From Mangrovimonas cancribranchiae (GTDB taxonomy: Bacteria > Bacteroidota > Bacteroidia > Flavobacteriales > Flavobacteriaceae), in assembly GCF_037126245.1 (NCBI RefSeq), contig NZ_CP136925.1:2806001-2870000 (forward strand): DNA of 64,000 nt, in the 5' to 3' direction. Each line of letters begins with the position of its first letter. Within the stretch, counting starts at the first letter, position 1. The translations under genes were made by a program, and so were the position numbers. Under the pieces are notes generated by a model. The model saw only the letters and a program-made list of their open reading frames with translations. It was not told the DNA's origin and searched no databases. This document shows positions 8,886-17,566 of the stretch, piece by piece.

Positions 8886-9587
8886 TTATTGTCTTTGTCT
8901 TACCGTTAATTGTTCTATACGCTTTTCATAGTCTTGTCCTTGGAAAATGCGTTGCACGAAAATTCCAGGGATATGTATTTGGTTAGGGTCAAGTTCGCCT
9001 ACTGGAACCAATTCTTCAACCTCGGCAACTGTTATGGTTGCAGCACCACACATACAAGGGTTAAAATTTCGTGCTGTGCCTTTAAAAATAAGATTTCCAG
9101 CTTCATCTCCTTTCCAAGCTTTTACAAAAGCAAAATCGGCTTTGAAAGCTTCTTCAAGAACATACATTTTGCCATTAAATTCACGTGTTTCTTTACCTTC
9201 GGCTACTTCGGTACCATAACCTGCTGGTGTGTAAAATGCCGGAAAACCAGATTGAGCGGCTTTGCATCTTTCGGCTAAAGTGCCTTGCGGAACAAGCTCT
9301 ACATCTAACTCACCTGATAACATTTGACGTTCAAATTCATCATTTTCACCCACATAAGAGGAAATCATTTTATTAATTTGATGCTTTTGAAGTAATAACC
9401 CTAAGCCAAAATCGTCTACACCAGCATTGTTTGATATACAGGTAAGACCTGTTATATTACGTTTTACTAGCTCTGATATGGCGTTTTCAGGTATGCCACA
9501 AAGTCCAAAACCACCAAGCATAAAAGTCATGTCGTTAGAGACGCCTTCTAGAGCTTCTGCAACGTTGGATACTGTTTTATTTATCAT
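8886..9587 (-). CDS. scoA: 3-oxoacid CoA-transferase subunit A
   Basis: The 233-residue protein is the alpha subunit, which binds CoA together with subunit B. The family motif '[13 protein letters not shown]' is at residues ~26-38. '[17 protein letters not shown]' and '[25 protein letters not shown]' follow, as in SCOT and AtoD proteins. The frame is full length with an ATG start. A TATTTTTG promoter box lies 30 nt upstream of the start on the minus strand, so the pair probably forms its own two-gene operon ending at the terminator near 8190. The likely role is ketone-body or branched-chain degradation feeding acetyl-CoA to the TCA cycle. Confidence 0.93.
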   Translation of the reverse strand: MINKTVSNVAEALEGVSNDMTFMLGGFGLCGIPENAISELVKRNITGLTCISNNAGVDDFGLGLLLQKHQINKMISSYVGENDEFERQMLSGELDVELVPQGTLAERCKAAQSGFPAFYTPAGYGTEVAEGKETREFNGKMYVLEEAFKADFAFVKAWKGDEAGNLIFKGTARNFNPCMCGAATITVAEVEELVPVGELDPNQIHIPGIFVQRIFQGQDYEKRIEQLTVRQRQ

Positions 9588-9617
9588 TTTAATCGTATTT
9601 TTTCAATTCGTAAAATA

Positions 9618-9625
9618 CAAAAATA
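9618..9625 (-). promoter_or_regulatory. -7 promoter box of scoAB
   Basis: On the minus strand this reads TATTTTTG, an exact TAnnTTTG match, 30 nt before the scoA ATG. No clear TTG is seen at -33. Confidence 0.6.
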
Positions 9626-9797
9626 CGAGGAGATTTAATATGATCTAAGAAAACTTATCTGTATGACTTTTGTTCTTTTTACAAGGACCTTTGCAAAGAA
9701 GTAAGAAACATCTTAAAAATGAAGATTGTGACTTTTATTAAAATTATTAGTTGTTTCTAATATAAACGTAAAATACAACTACCAAAAAAATTACAAA

Positions 9798-12125
9798 TTA
9801 AAAATCTAACTCGTCTGGTATGTTTTCTTCAGGTAATGTATTTTCTTCTTCTTCCTGGTAAGTCTCACAATCAACATTAATAGTTAACTCTTTTGGTTTT
9901 TCAAATTCTGCTTTAGAGACATTAAGTTGGTCGTCTTCATAACAGCTTTTCATAAACATTCCCCAAATAGGTAATGCCATAGAAGCTCCTTGCCCGTAAG
10001 TAATCGTTCTAAAGTGAGCTGCACGGTCTTCGGCACCAACCCAAACACCAGTTACCAAATTAGGTACCATACCCATAAACCAACCATCACTTTGGTTTTG
10101 TGTGGTTCCTGTTTTTCCTGCAATTGGATTGGAAAGTTCGTAAGGATATCCCGTGATAATTTCTTTGTAAACGGGCACTTTAGAAGCCCAAGTGTGTCTT
10201 AATCGTTGTCCAGAACCACTTTGGGTAACACCTTCCATTAGGTTTACAGTTACATAAGCGGTTTCGGCACTTAATACATCGCGCGATTCTGGTTTAAATT
10301 GGTATAATACGGTACCGTTTTTATCTTCAATATGTGTTACCATAACAGGTTCGTTATATACTCCTGCATTAGCAAATGTGGCATAAGCTGCTACCATTTC
10401 GTAAACACTCAAGTCTGCTGCACCCAATGCTATAGATGGTACAACAGGTATTTCGGCTTCTACACCTAGTTTTTTTACAAGATCGATAACAGGTTGTGGC
10501 CCTACTTTGTTCATTAAACGAGCCGTAATTGTATTTACCGAGTTTGCCAGAGCGTTTTTTAATGTTAAGTTACCACCGTATTTACCTCCCGCATTTTTTG
10601 GTGTCCATGGTTTTGTATTCCCATATTTACCGGCTTCTATGGTAATTTGTGTGTTAGGCAATTCGTCGCATGGCGATAAATGTAATTGGTCTATGGCTGT
10701 AGCGTAAACAAATGGTTTAAATGTAGATCCTACTTGGCGTCTTCCTTGCTTGACATGGTCGTATTGAAAATGCTTATAATTCATACCACCAACCCAAACT
10801 TTAACATGTCCTGTTTGTGGGTTCATACTCATCATTCCTGGATGTAAGAATGATTTGTAATAACGCATAGAATCTAGTGGCTTCATAATGGTATCTATTT
10901 CACCTTTCCAAGAAAACACCGTCATTTGTGTTGGTTTGTTAAACGATGCTTCAATCTCTTTATCCGATTTTCCTAAATCGTATTTCATGTGTCTCCAGCG
11001 CTCAGATTGTTTCATAGAACGCTTCATTAGTCCACTTATTTCAGACTCTGTAAGTCCTAAAAACGGTGCTGTTGCATTACGTTTAGGTGTGTTTTGATGA
11101 TCAAACTCTGCTTGAAGCCTTGGCATGTGTTTTTGTATGGCCTCTTCGGCGTGTTGTTGCATACGAGAATCTATTGTGGTATACACTTTTAATCCATCGC
11201 CATAAAGATCGTATTTAGAGCCGTCTGGCTTACGGTTGTTTTCAATCCATTGCTTCATAAAATCGCGTAAATATTCTCTAAAATAAGTGGCCATTCCTTC
11301 ACGGTGCGATTCTGGTGAATAGTTTAAATCTAATTCTGTTTTTTGGAGTGAATCTTTTAATTTTTCATCGATAAACTCATATTTTTCCATTTGGCTTAAC
11401 ACCACATTACGTCTGTTTTTTGTACCAACAGGATTTCTATGTGGTCTAGGATTATATAACGACGAATTTTTAAACATACCTACCAACATGGCAGATTCTT
11501 TAATATCTAAATCTCGTGGTTCTTTGTTGAAATAAATACGCGATGCTGAACGAATGCCATCGGCATTATTACCAAAATCATAAATATTAAAATACATGGC
11601 AATAATTTCTTCTTTGGTATATTGGCGTTCTAAACGAATAGCAATTATCCACTCTTTAATTTTCTGGGTAATTCTTTCGGCTATATTGGTTGAGCCTTCG
11701 CCATGAAATAATTGTTTTGCTAATTGTTGTGAGATAGTACTAGCACCTCCGCCACTTCCCATTTTTACGACTGCTCGTAAAGTCCCCCAAGCGTCAATTC
11801 CTGAGTGACTGTAGTAACGGGCGTCTTCGGTAGCGATTAAAGCATTTACTAAATGCTGTGGCAAATCGTCGTAACCTACAGGTGTTCTGTTGTCGTTAAA
11901 GTAAAATTTACCTAGTGTTTTTCCATCTGCCGATATAATTTCGGTAGCTAAGCTTGTTTTAGGGTTTTCTAAAACGGTGTGATCTGGCATTTCGCCAAAA
12001 ACTTCAAATCGTGCCAAAACAAATAATAAGGCAACAAATAAAAGTCCGCCTAAAAAAAGCATCCAAAACCATCTTACGTATTTTGAAAAACCTTGCTCCT
12101 GTTTAACTTGTTTTTTCTTTGCCAT
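9798..12125 (-). CDS. Class A penicillin-binding protein 1A, transglycosylase-transpeptidase
   Basis: The 775-residue protein builds and cross-links peptidoglycan. It has a short basic cytoplasmic tail and one membrane helix (residues ~21-37). The GT51 transglycosylase domain has catalytic Glu100 in 'TEDARYYSHSGID' and 'GGASTISQQLAKQL' (127-139). The transpeptidase has Ser467-x-x-Lys470 (STFK), Ser529-Val-Asn531 and Lys671-Thr-Gly (KTGTT). All catalytic motifs are intact. The C-terminus ends in an acidic Glu-rich tail rather than a PASTA or FN3 domain. It is third in the ricT-gldH-PBP operon, 9 nt after gldH, a grouping that links wall synthesis with the gliding machinery gene neighbourhood. 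Confidence 0.96.
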   Translation of the reverse strand: MAKKKQVKQEQGFSKYVRWFWMLFLGGLLFVALLFVLARFEVFGEMPDHTVLENPKTSLATEIISADGKTLGKFYFNDNRTPVGYDDLPQHLVNALIATEDARYYSHSGIDAWGTLRAVVKMGSGGGASTISQQLAKQLFHGEGSTNIAERITQKIKEWIIAIRLERQYTKEEIIAMYFNIYDFGNNADGIRSASRIYFNKEPRDLDIKESAMLVGMFKNSSLYNPRPHRNPVGTKNRRNVVLSQMEKYEFIDEKLKDSLQKTELDLNYSPESHREGMATYFREYLRDFMKQWIENNRKPDGSKYDLYGDGLKVYTTIDSRMQQHAEEAIQKHMPRLQAEFDHQNTPKRNATAPFLGLTESEISGLMKRSMKQSERWRHMKYDLGKSDKEIEASFNKPTQMTVFSWKGEIDTIMKPLDSMRYYKSFLHPGMMSMNPQTGHVKVWVGGMNYKHFQYDHVKQGRRQVGSTFKPFVYATAIDQLHLSPCDELPNTQITIEAGKYGNTKPWTPKNAGGKYGGNLTLKNALANSVNTITARLMNKVGPQPVIDLVKKLGVEAEIPVVPSIALGAADLSVYEMVAAYATFANAGVYNEPVMVTHIEDKNGTVLYQFKPESRDVLSAETAYVTVNLMEGVTQSGSGQRLRHTWASKVPVYKEIITGYPYELSNPIAGKTGTTQNQSDGWFMGMVPNLVTGVWVGAEDRAAHFRTITYGQGASMALPIWGMFMKSCYEDDQLNVSKAEFEKPKELTINVDCETYQEEEENTLPEENIPDELDF

Positions 12126-12134
12126 ACCTGATTT

Positions 12135-12623
12135 TTATTTACTTGCTGGTGTTTCAACACTAAACCCAACATCTGTAACGCCTTCTAAGTTTAACACACC
12201 ATTTACCTTACCGTTTTCTCTCATAGCGTGTTGAATATTTACTTGATATTCGCCATTCTCTTTAAACACAACGTGTTCTTTATACCAAAGCTTGTTTTCT
12301 TTAATACTTGAAAAACCTGTACCTAACAACTCACCATTGGGTTTTGCCATTTTATACTCTAATGTATCTTTTATTATTTTTCCATGCGGAAAATTCATTT
12401 CAACAATAAGAAATAGGTTGTTGTACTTGTACTTATGGGTATTTCTTAAGTTGACATATAAGTTATACGGTTGTAAGGTGTCTGGCGGATGTATTTTAAA
12501 AGAAACTATAGAGTCTTTATGCCATTTTTGGTTTTGCAAAGACTTATATTCACTATAAACCATATTGTTATTACAAGACATTATGGCACAGCAAATAAGA
12601 AATAGAAAGAGGCTATTTCTCAT
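12135..12623 (-). CDS. gldH: Gliding motility lipoprotein GldH
   Basis: The protein is 162 residues when started at the ATG at 12623. A longer frame to 12710 exists, but only the shorter start gives a proper lipoprotein signal 'MRNSLFLFLICCAIMSCNNN' with the lipidated cysteine at 17. GldH is a lipoprotein needed for Flavobacterium gliding; its biochemical role is unsettled. The mature part has the family-like 'WHKDSIVSF' and 'YNLYVNLRNTHKYKYNNLFL' stretches. The start overlaps the end of ricT by 11 nt, and PBP1A follows after 9 nt, so it is co-transcribed. Identification rests on signal, length, sequence and the conserved ricT-gldH-PBP context. Confidence 0.88.
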   Translation of the reverse strand: MRNSLFLFLICCAIMSCNNNMVYSEYKSLQNQKWHKDSIVSFKIHPPDTLQPYNLYVNLRNTHKYKYNNLFLIVEMNFPHGKIIKDTLEYKMAKPNGELLGTGFSSIKENKLWYKEHVVFKENGEYQVNIQHAMRENGKVNGVLNLEGVTDVGFSVETPASK

Positions 12624-13797
12624 TGTTTTTTTTGTTTTGAGGTTTTCGGCGTTTGTTTCTACTTTTTCTGCGTTTATTATTTCGACGTTTTTTTGGTTTT
12701 TTACTATCAAACCGCGTTAAACTGTCTTGTCCTACAACGTTCTCAAAGTTAGTTTTAGTATCTTCTTCTGCAGGAACCTCAGCAGAAAATTCTTCTAAAC
12801 TAGCGACTTTTTTATTCTTCTTGTTTTGCGCTATAATTTCCTTTGCTTGGTCTTTGGTTATTTTAAACCAGTTTGCCCACTCGCCTTCGTAAGCATACCA
12901 CATAATACCTTTAAAAATATCGGTTTTCTGGCAAACAGCAAGCCCCTTTTGGGTTTCTAATTTAATATCGGTTTTAGGAAACTCGTTAATAGCTTCTAGG
13001 TAAGTATCTAGCTCATAATTTAAGCAGCATTTAAGTTTTCCGCATTGCCCAGCAAGTTTTTGTGGGTTTAAGGACAATTGCTGGTATCTTGCTGCCGAAG
13101 TACTTACCGAACGAAAATCGGTTAACCAAGTTGAGCAACAAAGCTCTCTACCACAAGAACCAATACCTCCTAAGCGTGCGGCTTCTTGACGGAAGCCTAC
13201 TTGTTTCATTTCAATTCTTGTTTTAAATTCTCTGGCAAAAATCTTGATAAGTTCTCTAAAATCTACCCGTTCTTCGGCGGTGTAATAAAACGTAGCTTTA
13301 CTAGCATCTCCTTGATATTCAATATCGGAGATTTTCATTTTTAGGTTTAAGTCTATCGCAAATTGGCGTGCCTTAACCTTCATTTTTTCTTCTTTTTCTC
13401 GTGCAGATACCCAAATATCGATATCTTTTTGTGAGGCTTTTCTGTAAACTTTAAAGACCTCATCGCCATTAAAAGGAATTTTTTTTCGTTTCATTTGAAC
13501 ACGAACCAACTCTCCTGTTAAAGTTACTGTACCCACATCGTGGCCATATTGTGCCTGAGTTGCTACAACATCGCCTATATTTAATGTTAAGTTTTCGGTG
13601 TTTTTATAGTAGTGTTTTCTACCGTTTTTATAACGAACTTCTACCCAATTAAATGGCTCTTCGCCATTTGGTAAGTTCATATTAGAAAGCCAATCAAAAA
13701 CGGTTAGTTTATTGCAACTATCCGTTCCACAAGTTCCGTTGTTCTTGCATCCTTTCGGCTGACCATCCTTTCCAGTTGAACAACTGTTACAACCCAT
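12613..13797 (-). CDS. ricT: PSP1-domain protein, RicT/YaaT homolog
   Basis: The 394-residue cytoplasmic protein starts with a Cys-rich segment ('MGCNSCSTGKDG', then 'CKNNGTCGTDSC'). It contains the PSP1 C-terminal domain around 'ELIKIFAREFKTRIEMKQVGFRQEAARLGGIGSCGRELCC'. More cysteines follow in 'GQCGKLKCCLNYE'. In Bacillus the RicA-RicF-RicT complex carries iron-sulfur clusters and affects RNA processing; the Bacteroidota role is not established. The last ~30 residues are a Lys/Arg/Asn-rich tail ('KKRRNNKRRKSRNKRRK'), suggestive of nucleic-acid contact. It is first in the ricT-gldH-PBP1A operon. The conserved cysteines support metal binding by inference. Confidence 0.88.
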   Translation of the reverse strand: MGCNSCSTGKDGQPKGCKNNGTCGTDSCNKLTVFDWLSNMNLPNGEEPFNWVEVRYKNGRKHYYKNTENLTLNIGDVVATQAQYGHDVGTVTLTGELVRVQMKRKKIPFNGDEVFKVYRKASQKDIDIWVSAREKEEKMKVKARQFAIDLNLKMKISDIEYQGDASKATFYYTAEERVDFRELIKIFAREFKTRIEMKQVGFRQEAARLGGIGSCGRELCCSTWLTDFRSVSTSAARYQQLSLNPQKLAGQCGKLKCCLNYELDTYLEAINEFPKTDIKLETQKGLAVCQKTDIFKGIMWYAYEGEWANWFKITKDQAKEIIAQNKKNKKVASLEEFSAEVPAEEDTKTNFENVVGQDSLTRFDSKKPKKRRNNKRRKSRNKRRKPQNKKNNEK

Positions 13798-13917
13798 AAA
13801 ATGTGTATATATTGATTCTGAAAAGTGTGCGAAACACCTTCAGAAGAAAATTAATAATTCTATTTAATTTAATATGTAAAGATAAGATTATTCCAGCGAC
13901 TATAAAACTTTGTTGTT

Positions 13918-14922
13918 TTAATTAAACTCAACTTCGTAATTAAGCCTGTTACTACGTGACTTTAATGCTGTTTTTGATTTAAAGATATTTGAAAATAAGG
14001 TTTTACTCCAACCTATTTTTTTAGAGTATTGGTTAAATGTCTCTGTTTGCCAATTAAAGCCTTCTTTCCAAAATTTTTGTGGGGACACATAACAAAATGT
14101 ATAGTCGAATATTAAGCTAGAGTCGTTAGTTGAATTTTTATTTGGAATGGTATCTGATGCTAATAACGTAACATTGTTTTTCTTACAATTATATCGTATT
14201 TGTTTTATAAGTTTTGGATAATCTTCGCGTAAAGACTGCAAATCGAAGTCGTTATATTCGGTATTTCCTATTTTTTGTATAGGTCTTACTTGAAGGATAT
14301 CGAAACTCTTACCATCAAAATGCTTAAAAAATTCTTGAAGCTCGTAAAAATTATCTTTGTTAAAGGTGTAATTAATACGTACTTTAAAATTATAATGCGC
14401 TTTTAGCTTGGCAAACGCTTTAAAAGCCTTATGAAATTTTTCGTAGTTCGCTTTTTTCATAAACCCCTCATAGCTTGCTTTTGTAACACCATGGAGCGAA
14501 ATGGTAAACTCGTTTAAACCAGCTTTTAAAAGGGTTTCTATTTTTTCTTCGGTTAACAAATTAGCATTGGTAGTTAACGAAATATAAGGCACGTTATAAC
14601 GTTTTCCTAAAGCCACCAATTCTGGTAATTTTTTATATAGTGTGGGTTCTGTCCCGCAACCTATTTGCAATTTTAGCGCCCGATTAAAAATGGTTTTAGC
14701 TACGCGTTGCAGTTCCTCTTCTTTAAATTGCCCTTTTAAGGTTTTTACATAATCGGCATCGGTAAAATAGCACATTTTACAACGTAAGTTACAAGCCATT
14801 ACAGGATCTAAATTTACCGCTAAATAGCGTTTGTTAAATTTATGTAACAGATAAAGCCCCAGAAACTTAATTCTGTGGCTTTTTATTTTCCTGTTTAGCT
14901 GTAAAAGCTTGTATATATTCAT
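13918..14922 (-). CDS. Radical SAM protein of unknown substrate
   Basis: The 334-residue protein has the radical SAM cluster motif Cys44-x3-Cys48-x2-Cys51 ('CNLRCKMCYF') after a basic N-terminal stretch. Behind it come the elements of a partial TIM barrel ('QIGCGTEPTLYKKLPELV' and 'YISLTTNANLLTEEKIETLL'). It would cleave S-adenosylmethionine to start a radical reaction. C-terminal cysteines are few (only one in 'FDYTFCYVSP'), so a full SPASM domain with extra clusters is not evident. It starts exactly where trhO ends, with no gap, so it is the second gene of that operon and may act in the same tRNA- or sulfur-related process. The substrate is unknown. Confidence 0.85.
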   Translation of the reverse strand: MNIYKLLQLNRKIKSHRIKFLGLYLLHKFNKRYLAVNLDPVMACNLRCKMCYFTDADYVKTLKGQFKEEELQRVAKTIFNRALKLQIGCGTEPTLYKKLPELVALGKRYNVPYISLTTNANLLTEEKIETLLKAGLNEFTISLHGVTKASYEGFMKKANYEKFHKAFKAFAKLKAHYNFKVRINYTFNKDNFYELQEFFKHFDGKSFDILQVRPIQKIGNTEYNDFDLQSLREDYPKLIKQIRYNCKKNNVTLLASDTIPNKNSTNDSSLIFDYTFCYVSPQKFWKEGFNWQTETFNQYSKKIGWSKTLFSNIFKSKTALKSRSNRLNYEVEFN

Positions 14923-15993
14923 TTAAGCATTTTTGCCCAAGGTATCAAAAATATTCCTCAAGTCTTTTTTATATGGTAAATAGTCTGCGCGTCCTTTTTT
15001 AAAGATGTCGTTGCTGTTACCTTGACCTCTTCTTAAGGCTTTTTGCTCTTCGTAAGGCAATTGTATAATCTCTTGACAGGTTGAAGAACAACAGTTTTCC
15101 ATTTTCTCTTTACAGTCATCGCATTGAATAAATAATAAATGGCAGGCTTCGTTAGCACAGTTTGTGTGGGTGTCGGCTGGTTTTCCGCATTGGTGACATT
15201 GTGCGATAATATCGTCTGAAATACGTTCGGCACGACGATCGTCAAACACAAAGTTTTTACCAATAAACTTGTTATCTAGACCTTCCTCATTTACTTGGTG
15301 TACATAGTTTATAATGCCTCCTTCTAACTGAAATACATTTTTAAATCCACGATGCTTGTAATAGGCACTGGCTTTTTCACAACGAATGCCTCCCGTACAA
15401 TACATCACCAAGTTTTTATCTTCTTTATGCTCTTTTAAATCATCTTCTATAATAGGCAGAGACTCTCTAAAAGTGTCTACATCTGGTGTTATAGCGTTTT
15501 TAAAATGACCTATTTCGGTCTCGTAGTGATTACGCATATCTACTAAAACCGTGTTGGGGTCTTCAATTAGCTCGTTAAATCTTTCTGCATTAACATGTTC
15601 GCCTTTATTGGTTACATCAAAGGTAGCATCGTTTAAACCATCGGCTAAAATCTTTGAGCGCACTTTTACCTTTAATTTTAAAAATGAAAAATTATCTTGC
15701 TCTACAGCAATATTTAATCTTACGTTTTCTAAAAAAGTAATAGTGTCTAAATGGTTTTTAAACGCATTAAAATTTTCGGCTGGCACAGATAATTGTGCAT
15801 TAATACCTTCGTTAGCAACATAAATTCTTCCTAGGACTTCAAATTCATCCCAAGCCAAGAACATATGATTTCTAAAAATTTCTGGATTTCCAATTTTGGC
15901 GTACTTGTAGAAAGAGATTGTTAAGCGGTCTTTACCAGCTTCTTCAATAAGTTTTGCTCTTTCTTTAGCGCTTAAGTTATTGTACAGTTGCAT
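14923..15993 (-). CDS. trhO: tRNA uridine(34) hydroxylase TrhO, rhodanese-like
   Basis: The 356-residue protein matches the YceA/TrhO family, which uses oxygen to hydroxylate wobble uridine of tRNAs on the way to cmo5U/mo5U. An N-terminal ferredoxin-like domain ('ISFYKYAKIGNPEIFRN') is followed by a rhodanese domain with active-site loop 'CTGGIRCEKA' (Cys199, second Cys205). The C-terminal tail is Cys-rich ('CHQCGKPADTHTNC', 'CDDCKEKMENCC'), likely a zinc site. The start codon at 15993 has a TTTG-N17-TACCTTTG promoter 44 nt upstream. The radical SAM gene follows with no spacer. The family call is strong; the specific modification in this organism is inferred. Confidence 0.93.
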   Translation of the reverse strand: MQLYNNLSAKERAKLIEEAGKDRLTISFYKYAKIGNPEIFRNHMFLAWDEFEVLGRIYVANEGINAQLSVPAENFNAFKNHLDTITFLENVRLNIAVEQDNFSFLKLKVKVRSKILADGLNDATFDVTNKGEHVNAERFNELIEDPNTVLVDMRNHYETEIGHFKNAITPDVDTFRESLPIIEDDLKEHKEDKNLVMYCTGGIRCEKASAYYKHRGFKNVFQLEGGIINYVHQVNEEGLDNKFIGKNFVFDDRRAERISDDIIAQCHQCGKPADTHTNCANEACHLLFIQCDDCKEKMENCCSSTCQEIIQLPYEEQKALRRGQGNSNDIFKKGRADYLPYKKDLRNIFDTLGKNA

Positions 15994-16037
15994 GCTATAC
16001 TAATGTTTTAAGGTTAAAGGTTTTATTTTATTTGGGG

Positions 16038-16066
16038 CAAAGGTACGTATTTTTTGTTGTTGCAAA
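16038..16066 (-). promoter_or_regulatory. Promoter of trhO (TTTG-N17-TACCTTTG)
   Basis: Minus strand: TACCTTTG at 16045-16038 with TTTG at 16066-16063, a 17-nt spacer. This matches the Bacteroidota -33/-7 pattern and predicts a leader of roughly 40 nt for trhO. Confidence 0.75.
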
Positions 16067-16069
16067 CAA

Positions 16070-16100
16070 AAAGCACTTTGTAGACTGTACAAAGTGCTTT
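16070..16100 (-). terminator. Strong minus-strand terminator of the 30-codon gene
   Basis: AAAGCACTTTGTA (16070-16082) and TACAAAGTGCTTT (16088-16100) form a perfect 13-bp stem with a 5-nt loop. Reading on the minus strand, a TTTTTGTTT tract follows; the plus strand has no T-run. It therefore ends a minus-strand transcript starting between here and recA, which points to the small gene at 16162-16254. Confidence 0.85.
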
Positions 16101-16108
16101 AAGTAGAC

Positions 16109-16164
16109 TAACTCGTTATTAATTTTTTAATTTCTTTTCTTAAATCAAAAAAGTTAACGAGTTA
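16109..16164. repeat. Long inverted repeat at the 3' end of the mini-lipoprotein gene
   Basis: TAACTCGTTA (16109-16118) and TAACGAGTTA (16155-16164) are exactly complementary. Inside them a TTTTTT run faces an AAAAAA run. The right arm overlaps the stop codon of the 30-codon gene, so the transcript would have a hairpin at its stop, followed by the terminator. Confidence 0.55.
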
Positions 16165-16254
16165 ACCCCCATCGGCTTTACAACTGCTATTTATAAGTAT
16201 AACAGCTGAAACGCCTAATATCGAATTTCTAATAATTTTTCTAAAAAATCGCAT
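16162..16254 (-). CDS. Putative 30-residue mini-lipoprotein
   Basis: This is a 30-codon minus-strand frame with ATG start and TAA stop. The N-terminus is strongly basic (MRFFRKIIRN), then hydrophobic (SILGVSAVILI), then NSSC with the cysteine at residue 25, followed only by KADGG. That is a lipoprotein signal peptide attached to a five-residue mature tail. Asn at -3 makes the lipobox imperfect. A strong terminator lies 62 nt downstream in the right direction and nothing else on that strand explains it. A TATTTTTC box 31 nt before the start (16286-16293) is a weak promoter candidate. Tiny lipoproteins of this design are known in Bacteroidota (for example the 'smalltalk' type), but I cannot assign this one. 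Confidence 0.6.
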   Translation of the reverse strand: MRFFRKIIRNSILGVSAVILINSSCKADGG

Positions 16255-16291
16255 CCGATTAAAATATTTTAAACGTTAATCAGAGGAAAAA

Positions 16292-16325
16292 TATGGTGCG
16301 AGCCTTAAAAAGGAATCACACCATA
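16292..16325. promoter_or_regulatory. Two-tier dyad upstream of recA
   Basis: Outer arms TATGGTG (16292-16298) and CACCATA (16319-16325) enclose inner arms CCTT/AAGG (16303-16306 and 16310-16313). It lies between the divergent mini-lipoprotein gene and recA, so it may be an operator for either. An RNA hairpin is possible only if recA transcription starts upstream of it. Confidence 0.4.
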
Positions 16326-16396
16326 CCGTTTTCATAGCAAATCTTCCCCATTTTATATAGTAGATGCATAAAGTAGAAAAAGGTTGCGTTGTAAAA

Positions 16397-16426
16397 TTGA
16401 AAAGATGAAAACTTATCGTATTTTAG
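16397..16426 (+). promoter_or_regulatory. Weak candidate promoter of recA
   Basis: TTG (16397-16399), a 19-nt spacer and TATTTTAG (16419-16426), which differs from TAnnTTTG at one position. It would give a ~25-nt leader. Confidence 0.4.
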
Positions 16427-16455
16427 CATGAATAATTTAACGCAAAAGACGAGTA

Positions 16456-17463
16456 ATGAGTAACGAAAAAGATGCCAAATTAAAAGCCTTAAAACTTACC
16501 TTAGATAAATTAGACAAAGCTTACGGAAAAGGTACCGTAATGAAAATGAGCGACCAAGCTATTGTAGATGTTGATGCGATTTCTACAGGATCTTTAGGTT
16601 TGGATTTAGCCTTAGGCGTAGGCGGCTACCCTAGAGGTCGTGTTATAGAAATATATGGTCCAGAATCTTCTGGTAAAACCACGTTAACGCTTCATGCTAT
16701 TGCCGAGGCACAAAAAGCCGGAGGTATTGCTGCGTTTATTGATGCCGAACATGCTTTTGATAGATTTTATGCCGAAAAACTAGGGGTGGATATTGACAAT
16801 TTAATTATTTCGCAACCAGACCATGGTGAACAAGCCCTTGAAATTGCCGATAATTTAGTACGCTCTGGCGCTATTGATATCATTGTAGTAGACTCTGTAG
16901 CAGCTTTAACACCAAAAAGCGAAATTGAAGGCGAAATGGGAGACTCTAAAATGGGATTACATGCCCGCTTAATGTCTCAAGCTTTAAGAAAGCTTACAGC
17001 TTCTATTAGCAAAACCAATTGTACTATGGTGTTTATTAATCAGCTGCGTGAAAAAATTGGTGTTATGTTTGGTAACCCAGAAACAACTACGGGTGGTAAC
17101 GCCTTAAAATTTTATGCTTCGGTACGTTTAGATATTAGACGCTCTACACAAATAAAAGACAGCAATGGTGAAGTTTCTGGTAATAAAACTAGAGTTAAAG
17201 TTGTTAAAAATAAAGTAGCACCACCATTTAAAACCGCCGAGTTTGATATTATGTATGGCGAAGGCGTTTCTAAAGTTGGTGAAATATTAGACATTGCTGT
17301 AGATTATAATGTTGTTAAAAAAAGTGGCTCATGGTTTAGTTATGGCGACACCAAATTAGGGCAAGGCCGAGATGCTGTTAAAGCATTAATAAAAGACAAC
17401 CCCGAGCTTATGGAAGAGCTTGAAGAAAAAATTAAAGAAGAAATAAAAGCTTCTAAAGAATAA
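16456..17463 (+). CDS. recA: Recombinase RecA
   Basis: The 335-residue protein polymerises on single-stranded DNA, drives strand exchange and activates LexA-type cleavage. Walker A is 'GPESSGKT' (residues 68-75). '[18 protein letters not shown]' and the L2-region '[24 protein letters not shown]' are the usual RecA signatures. The C-terminus is acidic and lysine-rich as in other RecA proteins ('[16 protein letters not shown]'). It is monocistronic: a strong terminator follows and unrelated or divergent genes flank it. Its upstream region is unusually structured (see the dyad and the mini-lipoprotein gene). I saw no recognisable LexA box. Confidence 0.99.
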   Translation: MSNEKDAKLKALKLTLDKLDKAYGKGTVMKMSDQAIVDVDAISTGSLGLDLALGVGGYPRGRVIEIYGPESSGKTTLTLHAIAEAQKAGGIAAFIDAEHAFDRFYAEKLGVDIDNLIISQPDHGEQALEIADNLVRSGAIDIIVVDSVAALTPKSEIEGEMGDSKMGLHARLMSQALRKLTASISKTNCTMVFINQLREKIGVMFGNPETTTGGNALKFYASVRLDIRRSTQIKDSNGEVSGNKTRVKVVKNKVAPPFKTAEFDIMYGEGVSKVGEILDIAVDYNVVKKSGSWFSYGDTKLGQGRDAVKALIKDNPELMEELEEKIKEEIKASKE

Positions 17464-17470
17464 TTTTAAA

Positions 17471-17496
17471 AATCCCGTTAATTCGGGATTTTTTAT
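17471..17496 (+). terminator. Rho-independent terminator of recA
   Basis: AATCCCG, a 6-nt loop, CGGGATT, then TTTTATTTTA; located 8 nt after the recA stop. Confidence 0.9.
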
Positions 17497-17566
17497 TTTA
17501 CTACGCAACCTTTTTCTACTTTCTGCATCTACCAATTAAAGGAAGAATTGTATTTATTTTTTTATA

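Larger units (their letters stand above)
15994..16455. other. 462-nt region between trhO and recA
   Basis: Going left to right it holds the trhO promoter, a minus-strand terminator, an inverted repeat, the putative 30-codon lipoprotein gene, a two-tier dyad at 16292-16325 and a weak recA promoter. No tRNA or larger gene is visible. Confidence 0.7.

Noticed and set aside
15033-15263. Second minus-strand frame inside trhO
   Set aside because: Alternate frame over the Cys-rich tail of trhO; no independent start signal.
15994-16455. 6S RNA or tRNA in the recA upstream region
   Set aside because: No cloverleaf or long 6S-like bulged rod could be traced; the structures seen are explained by a terminator and local dyads.
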